Shown: one piece after another, positions 49,007 to 55,409 of the stretch | Layout: each line of letters begins with the position of its first letter | Numbering within the stretch: the first letter of the stretch is position 1 | Assembly (NCBI GenBank): GCA_002698985.1 | Contig: PAAY01000057.1 | Span: forward strand, 1 to 55,409 | Direction of reading: 5' to 3' | Origin: Saprospirales bacterium | GTDB lineage: Bacteria > Bacteroidota > Bacteroidia > Chitinophagales > Saprospiraceae | DNA: 55,409 nucleotides | The notes under the pieces: model-generated | Seen by the model: only the letters and a program-made list of their open reading frames with translations | Told to the model about the DNA's origin: nothing | Database searches by the model: none | Made by a program: the position numbers and the translations under genes

Positions 49007-51868
49007 CTACCCCACCACCACATTGATGATGCGGCCAGGAATGGCAATGATCTTCCGGATGGTTTTTCCTTCCGACCATTTTTTCACGGCCTCCAGTTCA
49101 GGAACGATCTTTTGGAGTTCTTCCTGGCTGAGACCGGCAGGCAGTTCTACCAGGTCCCGTTTTTTACCGTTGATGCTGACGGGGTATTTAACCGTATCCT
49201 CCACCAGGTTGGCTTCATTGAACTCAGGGAAAGGAGCCTCGCAAACGGTGGATTCATTGCCCAACCTGTGCCAGAGGTCCTCAGCAATGTGCGGTGCAAA
49301 AGGCGCCAGCAGTCTGACCATGGGTTCCAGAATGGCCCGTTTGTTACAGTTTTCAGCTTTCAGGTCATTCACACAGATCATGAATGCACTCACGCAGGTA
49401 TTGAAGGAGAGACGTTCCAGATCCTCGTTGACTTTTTTGATGCAGCTGTGCAAAATGCGCAGCTCCTTCTTGTTCGGTTCCTCATCCGAGACCACAAAAT
49501 TGCCGGCATCGTCAAAGAACATGGTCCAGAAACGACGCAGGAACTTGAACACACCGTCGATGCCGTTGGTGTTCCAGGGTTTGTCCTGATCCAGCGGACC
49601 GAGGAACATCTCGTACATCCGGAAACAGTCTGCACCGTATTGCTCCACCACATCATCGGGGTTGATGACGTTGTACTTGCTCTTTGACATTTTTCCGACT
49701 TCGGAAAAGGTGTAAATGCGATAATCAGCTTCGCTGCCCTTTTCCAGCTTGCCGGCTGACACCACTCCGCTTTCCGATTCAAAAATGGCATCGGCGTATT
49801 CCGGTCTCCAGGCGATGAATTTCTTGACGCCCTCCAGGTTGAGGTAGGAATCGTCGCTGCCGTATTCCGAGACATAATCGATGAGGACGGGAATTTTCAC
49901 CAGTTCGCCTTCGTCAAACCGGGATGCAAGTTTGGCACAAACGAATTTGCTCCGGCCATTCACCTTTTCCTTCAGCATGAACAGGTTTTCGATCACACCC
50001 TGGATCATGCCCTGGTTAACCAGTTTTTTATACGGTTCTTTTGTCGGAACCAGACCGAGGTCATACAGGAATTTGTGCCAGAAACGGCTGTACATCAGGT
50101 GCCCAACAGCGTGTTCCGTGCCTCCGATGTACACATCCACATCGCGCCAGTAATTCAGGGCCTCCTGACTTGCAAATTCTTTATCATTCTTCGGGTCCAT
50201 GTAACGCAGGAAGTACCATGAACTGCCTGCAAAGCCCGGCATGGTGTCCGTTTCCCGCGTCCAGCCATTGGGCAGGTTCACCCACTCTTTGGCCCTGGCA
50301 AGGGGCGACACGGCACCCTTTGAAGGTTTGAAATCGTTGAGTGGTGGCAGCTCCAGCGGCAGTTCCTCCTCAGGCAGTGCGTGCGCCACACCTTCTTCGT
50401 CGTAAACAATGGGGAAAGGCTCCCCCCAATAGCGCTGACGGCTGAAGATGGCATCGCGGAGTTTGTAATTCACCTGGCGCTTTCCAATGCCCATCTCTTC
50501 TATTTTCTTCAGAATGGCCTCTATGGCATCCAACACCTCCATCCCATCGAGGAAGTCGGAATTGATCATCACCCCAACCTTGTCTTCGATGGTGGCACCG
50601 GGGTGCATGCTCTTGTCGATGATCTGAACGATGGGCAGGTTGAACTTCTCGGCAAAACGGTGGTCGCGCTCGTCATCGGCCGGCACCGCCATGATGGCGC
50701 CCGTTCCGTAATCCATCAACACGTATTCCGCAATCCAAACGGGAATTTTGGCACCGTTGAATGGATTGATGGCATAGGCTCCTGTGAAAGCACCCGACAC
50801 CTCTTTTGTCTCTGACATCCGGTCTCTTTCGGAGCGGGTATTGACATAAGCCAGGTATTTCTCGATTTCAGCTTTTTGTTCCTGCGTGGTGATCTTCTCA
50901 ACCAGCGGATGTTCCGGTGCCAGCACCATGAAGGTAGCCCCGAAAATGGTATCAGGTCGGGTGGTAAAAATCTCGATCTTATCCTCATGGCCTTCGAGGT
51001 CAAAGAACAACCGGGCACCCTCAGAGCGGCCAATCCAATTGGCCTGGGTCTTTTTCATGGACTCCGTAAAGTCCAGTTCCTGCAGGTCGTTGAGCAGGCG
51101 TTCGGCATAAGCCGTAATCCTGAGGCTCCACTGCAACATGGGCTTGCGTTCCACCGGAAAGCCGCCGCGTTCACTCACCCCATCTTTCACTTCATCGTTC
51201 GCCAAAACCGTCCCCAGGTCTTCGCACCACCACACATAAGTGGTCTTACGGTAGGCCAACCGGTAGTTCATGAGCACATCATCCTTCTCTTTGTTGCTCA
51301 TGCTCTTCCACGCTTCCGCTGTAAAAGTCCGGTCGATGGAAGTGGCGGCATTGACACCGGCATTGCCCTCTTTTTCGAAGATGCTGACCAACTCGGAAAT
51401 GGGCCGTGCCTTATCGGAATCGTTGCAATACCAGTGTTCAAAGAGTTTGAGGAAAATCCACTGTGTCCATTTGTAATAAGCCGGATCACAGGTTCTCACC
51501 TCCCGGCTCCAGTCGTAGCTAAATCCCAGATTTTCCAGCTGAGCCCGGTAGCGGTTGATGTTCTGCTCGGTTGATACTGCCGGGTGCACCCCGGTCTGAA
51601 TGGCGTACTGTTCGGCCGGCAGGCCAAAGGCATCGTAGCCCATCGGGTGCAGTACATTGAAGCCCTGCATGCGGCGATACCTTGAAAGAATATCCGAGGC
51701 TATGTAGCCGAGCGGGTGACCGACGTGCAATCCTGCTCCCGACGGGTACGGGAACATATCCAGCACGTAATATTTGGGCTTTTCAGAGTTGTTGGAGACT
51801 TTGTAAACTTCATGGTCATCCCACCACTTCTTCCACTGCTTTTCGATGTCTCTGGGATTGTACTTCAT
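49007..51868 (-). CDS. leuS: leucyl-tRNA synthetase
   Basis: A 953-residue class I aminoacyl-tRNA synthetase that charges tRNA-Leu. The HIGH signature is in PSGAGLHVGHPLGY near residue 50, the CP1 editing domain carries TRPDTIFGATF and DYGTGAIMAVPADDERD, and the KMSKS loop is VGKMSKSKYNV near 726. A leucine-specific insertion before KMSKS (about 640-720) is longer than in E. coli, as in other Bacteroidota. The ATG at 51868 is the natural start (MKYNPRDIEKQWKKWW). It is transcribed alone. Confidence 0.97.
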   Translation of the reverse strand: MKYNPRDIEKQWKKWWDDHEVYKVSNNSEKPKYYVLDMFPYPSGAGLHVGHPLGYIASDILSRYRRMQGFNVLHPMGYDAFGLPAEQYAIQTGVHPAVSTEQNINRYRAQLENLGFSYDWSREVRTCDPAYYKWTQWIFLKLFEHWYCNDSDKARPISELVSIFEKEGNAGVNAATSIDRTFTAEAWKSMSNKEKDDVLMNYRLAYRKTTYVWWCEDLGTVLANDEVKDGVSERGGFPVERKPMLQWSLRITAYAERLLNDLQELDFTESMKKTQANWIGRSEGARLFFDLEGHEDKIEIFTTRPDTIFGATFMVLAPEHPLVEKITTQEQKAEIEKYLAYVNTRSERDRMSETKEVSGAFTGAYAINPFNGAKIPVWIAEYVLMDYGTGAIMAVPADDERDHRFAEKFNLPIVQIIDKSMHPGATIEDKVGVMINSDFLDGMEVLDAIEAILKKIEEMGIGKRQVNYKLRDAIFSRQRYWGEPFPIVYDEEGVAHALPEEELPLELPPLNDFKPSKGAVSPLARAKEWVNLPNGWTRETDTMPGFAGSSWYFLRYMDPKNDKEFASQEALNYWRDVDVYIGGTEHAVGHLMYSRFWHKFLYDLGLVPTKEPYKKLVNQGMIQGVIENLFMLKEKVNGRSKFVCAKLASRFDEGELVKIPVLIDYVSEYGSDDSYLNLEGVKKFIAWRPEYADAIFESESGVVSAGKLEKGSEADYRIYTFSEVGKMSKSKYNVINPDDVVEQYGADCFRMYEMFLGPLDQDKPWNTNGIDGVFKFLRRFWTMFFDDAGNFVVSDEEPNKKELRILHSCIKKVNEDLERLSFNTCVSAFMICVNDLKAENCNKRAILEPMVRLLAPFAPHIAEDLWHRLGNESTVCEAPFPEFNEANLVEDTVKYPVSINGKKRDLVELPAGLSQEELQKIVPELEAVKKWSEGKTIRKIIAIPGRIINVVVG

Positions 51869-52247
51869 ATCCGTTGATTTTCCAGTATTCCAGGGCGCTT
51901 ACAGGCACCCCCGGATTCATTCATGATGGTGCTTTTTCGGAGGCGCGAAGAAAGCAGTTTTTGGGCTTTTACGGAAAGGCAATTGTCAACCTGAAGCCAG
52001 TAAATACCCTAATGAGGGCAATTCTTGCCGCAGGCCTACAATATCTCAATGAAAATGGATATTTTCGGGCTTGTGTTTTGACCTGGCAACTGTATTGACC
52101 AAACTGCCCCAAAAACAACCATCCTCTTTGGTGAACGACGACTTTTCCTGCCATCACCAGTACCCGTTAAAGGACAACATAACCTCTTCAGTTGAAGAAC
52201 CCGGCTAACTGACACCATTGAACATTCAATGCTCTCAAACCGATTTT
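51869..52247. other. divergent intergenic region, leuS and dockerin-like protein gene
   Basis: No gene or exact TAnnTTTG element for either side. One small dyad GGCAA-TTC-TTGCC lies at 52017-52029. Reading frames here have no family features. Confidence 0.4.
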
Positions 52248-55200
52248 ATGAAACACTTGTACAAATTAACATCCCGGAACATTCCCCTGCTGTTGGGTCT
52301 TTTTTTCTTCGCCAATTGGCATGAAGCCAAAGCACAGGTTACGCTTTACTGCCCGGAAGAAATCGTTGCCAACGTGCCACCCGGCCTTTGCGGATCCTTT
52401 CTCGATTACAGCACCATTTCATTCAATGCTTCGGCGCCCCTGATTGACACCCAGTACATTCCTGCACCTGGTTTTTTCTTTGAGCTGGGCATCAATCCGG
52501 TCATTATCATGGTGACTGCTGAGAATGGAGACGTCGGCTCTTGCTCCATCAACTTCATGGTGGTGGAGTACCCGGAAATGCACTGCCAGCCCAGCTTCAC
52601 GGTAACCCTCGATGAAAACTGCCAGTATGAACTTGCATGGGAGGAATTGCTCCAGCCGCAGGCTTACGGTTGCCCGGATGATTTCATTGTCGATGTGCTC
52701 GACAACAACGGCGCTCCGCTAGGCAACATCGTCGATGGGAGTTTCCTGGGACAGAACTGGATTTTCAGGGTGCTGAATCCATCCAACTCAACTTCCTGCA
52801 CGGGCACCCTGGTCATCAACACCACCCCACTGCCGCCCGCCATCACCTGCCCGCCGGATACCGTCATCACCTGCAACACGCCTGTCAATCCTTCGGAATT
52901 CGGAGGGCCACTGCTTACGGGTTGTTTTGACGAAACAGCACTCGACCTGACCTACAACGATGTTTTGGTCAGCTCTATCTGCGACGGTGACTCCATTGCC
53001 TTTTTCCTTACCCGCACATGGGAGGCCGTGGATCCTTTTGGCAATGTGACCAATTGCCAGCACGTCATCACCGGAAGACGGATAACACTGAATGAGGTGG
53101 TGTTTCCACCCAATTACGACGGCTTTGATGAGCCGAGAATACAATGCGACCCCAATGCGTCCTACCTCATGCAGACGGATACGAGCATGACAGGAGTTCC
53201 CACCGTTGACGGGCATTTTGCTGCCAGTTCCTCCTGTTCGTTTGCTGTCCAGTTTCAGGATGTCGTGACGCAGATTTGCGGAGCTTATTACAAGATCGAG
53301 CGGAAATGGCAGGTGTTCGACAATTGCGAAAGCGAGGTACTCAACCACACCCAGGTGATCTATGTGGTGGATGAAGACCCGCCTGCATACAACATCCCCG
53401 ACTCCCTGTTTGTGAGTACAGATCCCATCTGCAGCCCGACCTCCATGTTGCCGCCCATTGACCTGGTACATGAGTGCTCTGATTTTGAGGTGCAAATCAC
53501 TACCCCATTCGGAACCTTGACCACCAATGGAGGGCCCTTGAACATTCCGATGATCCCAGGTGCTTATGATGCCGAGTATCAGGTGACGGACGAATGCTTG
53601 AACGACTCGATCCGCAATGCAAAGCTGATCGTTACCGAAGGTGTAGTTGCCTCCTGCCCGGATGATGTGACCATCACCTGTGATTTCTACAACGACAATT
53701 TGTTGCTTCCCCTCGCCTCCGGCAACAATGCAGTTTTGTCGCAATTTGGCGACCCGGTGCTGTTCATCAATTGCGACTTCAATGTGCAGCAAAGCGTGGT
53801 GACCAGCGTGAATGGCTGCGGAGAAGGAACCATCACCCGTTCCTTCGAGATCGAAACTCCGGGGACTCCACTCACTTGCAACCAGATCATCTATGTCAAT
53901 CACATCTCGGATTTTGAAGTGTCCTTCCCGGGTGACACCAGCCTGATTTGCGGAACGGAAGCACTGAACGCCGGTGAGCCGCTCATCCTCAATGAAGATT
54001 GCGAAAACATCGTGGTTTCGATGGCGGACTCCATTGTGGAGAATCCACCGGCCGCCTGCTATGAAATCCTGCGCACCTGGACGGTCAGGAACCTCTGCGT
54101 TGCTGATCCGGATGCCCCTGACAACATTCCCGATCCACTTCTTCCTTCGGGTAATTTCGGAGATGGCGGAGATGGGGTAATCACGTTTACACAGACCATC
54201 AGCGTCATTGACAATACACCGCCTGTTTTCACCAATGCCTGCAACCTGCCCGAAATCTGCATTTACGGAACGGGATGCAGCGGTGAAGTGGAGATTCCAA
54301 TGCCGGAGTTCACCGAATGCAGCCCTTATGAACTCACCATCATGAGCGACCTCGGTGTTGGGCAGGGTCCTTTCCCCGGTGTCATTCCGGGTGATTACAG
54401 CGTGACTTTCAGCATCACCGACCAGTGCGGCAATCAAAGCTCTTGCAACACCACCCTCACGGTAGTAGACTGCCTGCCACCCACTCCGGTCTGTTTCACC
54501 AACGTAACCGCAGTTGTGGAAGATGGCGATCCACCCTCCGGCATTCTCACCGCTGCGGAATTGAATGGCCTCAGCTCTGACAATTGCAGCACCAACCTGG
54601 CTTTCTCGTTCAGCGCCGACATCGAGGACGACACCTTGCAACTGACCTGCGATGATGTGGGAGACCTGACGGTGCAACTTTGGGTGACCGATGAAGCCGG
54701 CAACCAGGCCTTCTGCGAGACCACCGTGCAAGTGCAGGGAGCCAGTGCCTGCATACCCACTGAGATCGGTGGCACCATCAAAACCGAATTGGGCGCAGCC
54801 ATCGCACAGGTGATGGTGTCCAACGACCTGGGACAGACCTTCACTACCGGTCCAGACGGCACTTATTTCTTCACCGATCCCGCACCAGGCATGACCATCA
54901 CACCTGTCAAAAACATCAACATAGCCAATGGGGTCACCACCTTCGATGCCGTGTTGATCACCAAACACATCCTGGGCTCGCAGGAGTTGGGAAGTCCTTA
55001 CAAGATGATCGCCGCCGATGTGAACAACTCAGGATCCATCACTACCTTCGACCTGGTGCTGATGAGAAAGGTGATTCTGAATATCTCTGATGAATTCCCG
55101 AACAACACTTCATGGCGGTTCATTCCCGAGGATTATGTCTTTCCGAACCCTGCCAACCCCTGGCAGCAGACTTTCCCGGAGATCATCATCTTCAACAACG

Positions 55201-55313
55201 ACCCCATGATCACGGAATACAATTTCATAGGACTGAAGGTGGGTGATGTGAACAACAGCGCCAACCCCCTGAATTTCACAGAGGAGGAGCATTTTAGTGA
55301 AGAGCAGAAATAA
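52248..55313 (+). CDS. large secreted Ig/HYR-like protein ending in a dockerin-like module
   Basis: A 1021-residue exported protein. The start is the ATG at 52248 (MKHLYKLTSRNIPLLLG, signal ending near EAKAQ); a TTG ten codons upstream is less likely. The body (about 30-830) is made of HYR/Ig-like domains with the repeated pattern C-P-x-D-V/T-x-I-T-C and V-x-D-N/E-x-P-P (ITCPPDTVITC, VDEDPPAYNI, SVIDNTPPVFTN). Residues about 835-890 look like a CarboxypepD_reg/CNA-type domain (IGGTIKTELGAAIAQVMVSN). About 890-945 is a dockerin-type double motif (NGVTTFDAVLITKHILG and DVNNSGSITTFDLVLMRKVIL). No T9SS tail follows; the frame stops 24 residues after GLKVGDVNNS. In comparable proteins a sorting domain usually comes later, so this gene may be cut short. 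Confidence 0.82.
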   Translation: MKHLYKLTSRNIPLLLGLFFFANWHEAKAQVTLYCPEEIVANVPPGLCGSFLDYSTISFNASAPLIDTQYIPAPGFFFELGINPVIIMVTAENGDVGSCSINFMVVEYPEMHCQPSFTVTLDENCQYELAWEELLQPQAYGCPDDFIVDVLDNNGAPLGNIVDGSFLGQNWIFRVLNPSNSTSCTGTLVINTTPLPPAITCPPDTVITCNTPVNPSEFGGPLLTGCFDETALDLTYNDVLVSSICDGDSIAFFLTRTWEAVDPFGNVTNCQHVITGRRITLNEVVFPPNYDGFDEPRIQCDPNASYLMQTDTSMTGVPTVDGHFAASSSCSFAVQFQDVVTQICGAYYKIERKWQVFDNCESEVLNHTQVIYVVDEDPPAYNIPDSLFVSTDPICSPTSMLPPIDLVHECSDFEVQITTPFGTLTTNGGPLNIPMIPGAYDAEYQVTDECLNDSIRNAKLIVTEGVVASCPDDVTITCDFYNDNLLLPLASGNNAVLSQFGDPVLFINCDFNVQQSVVTSVNGCGEGTITRSFEIETPGTPLTCNQIIYVNHISDFEVSFPGDTSLICGTEALNAGEPLILNEDCENIVVSMADSIVENPPAACYEILRTWTVRNLCVADPDAPDNIPDPLLPSGNFGDGGDGVITFTQTISVIDNTPPVFTNACNLPEICIYGTGCSGEVEIPMPEFTECSPYELTIMSDLGVGQGPFPGVIPGDYSVTFSITDQCGNQSSCNTTLTVVDCLPPTPVCFTNVTAVVEDGDPPSGILTAAELNGLSSDNCSTNLAFSFSADIEDDTLQLTCDDVGDLTVQLWVTDEAGNQAFCETTVQVQGASACIPTEIGGTIKTELGAAIAQVMVSNDLGQTFTTGPDGTYFFTDPAPGMTITPVKNINIANGVTTFDAVLITKHILGSQELGSPYKMIAADVNNSGSITTFDLVLMRKVILNISDEFPNNTSWRFIPEDYVFPNPANPWQQTFPEIIIFNNDPMITEYNFIGLKVGDVNNSANPLNFTEEEHFSEEQK

Positions 55314-55316
55314 CCA

Positions 55317-55409
55317 GTTTTAGAGCCTGTTTAGATTTTCATGCTTGAGCGAAAGTGAGCAAATTTTATTCTGAACGAGGCAAATTTTGCAGGCGGATAC
55401 GGGTAATCC
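55317..55409. repeat. possible mobile or repeat element at the right edge
   Basis: Directly after the stop codon comes AGAGCCTGTTTAGATTTTC, which resembles the GAGxCTGTTTxxA ends seen in several insertion elements. It is followed by GCAAATTTT twice, 21 bp apart (55359 and 55380), the second in a near-palindrome GCAAATTTTGC. The sequence runs off the edge, so the identity is a guess. Confidence 0.3.

Noticed and set aside
52788-54968. 726-codon open frame on the minus strand
   Set aside because: It is antisense to the dockerin-like protein gene, has no signal or family features, and the sense frame has clear domains. Long antisense frames are expected from the codon use here.

Overview
The window looks like a 55 kb piece of a Bacteroidota chromosome, most likely from the Saprospiraceae/Lewinella-Haliscomenobacter side of the phylum. 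The evidence is five secreted proteins ending in type IX secretion (T9SS) sorting domains, arrays of SprB repeats in two very large proteins, GEVED, MopE and HYR-like modules, a TonB-dependent receptor with a carboxypeptidase-like N-terminus, a CzcA-TolC fusion efflux pump, and several -7 elements of the Bacteroidota form TAnnTTTG. I saw no rRNA, tRNA, CRISPR array or prophage. Genus-level placement is inference.

Layout, left to right. Position 1-89 looks like the end of an insertion sequence with the first 17 codons of a transposase running off the left edge. 145-8255 holds two exported T9SS proteases (S8 and M43 families) separated by an intrinsic terminator and two arrays of short perfect palindromes. 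8613-17297 is a divalent-metal resistance locus, read leftward: Fur-family regulator, His-rich exported protein, RND pump fused to its outer-membrane factor, His-rich adaptor lipoprotein, a terminator-like hairpin block, then a Zn/Cd/Pb P-type ATPase. 17437-22174 is a tight leftward unit of HlyD-like adaptor, VTC polyphosphate-polymerase domain protein, DUF4956 membrane protein, LVIVD-repeat lipoprotein and outer-membrane barrel. This is the best candidate here for a poorly described system. 22350-28072 holds a secreted beta-propeller-like protein, a T9SS alpha/beta-hydrolase without its nucleophile serine, and a TonB-dependent receptor.

28283-31287 is a four-gene operon: miaE, an arginase/agmatinase-family enzyme, a PAP2 phosphatase and a ZIP transporter. 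31288-31737 contains two families of short tandem repeats. 31738-35198 has a lipocalin-like lipoprotein converging on a glycosyltransferase-recQ pair. 35356-37347 has two envelope proteins. 37557-40404 is a housekeeping operon (FKBP isomerase, trmD, MmcQ/YjbR protein, FAD oxidoreductase). 40540-47054 has a small exported protein and a 1976-residue SprB-repeat adhesin-like protein. 47575-51868 has a vanadium-haloperoxidase-type lipoprotein converging on leuS across a two-way terminator. 52248-55313 is a large secreted Ig/HYR-like protein ending in a dockerin-like module without a T9SS tail, followed at the right edge by sequence that may be another mobile or repeat element.

All but four complete genes lie on the minus strand. 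Both ends of the window fall in mobile-looking sequence, which would fit a contig broken at repeats. Where the longest reading frame began upstream of a clear signal peptide or domain start, I moved the start to the internal ATG and said so.
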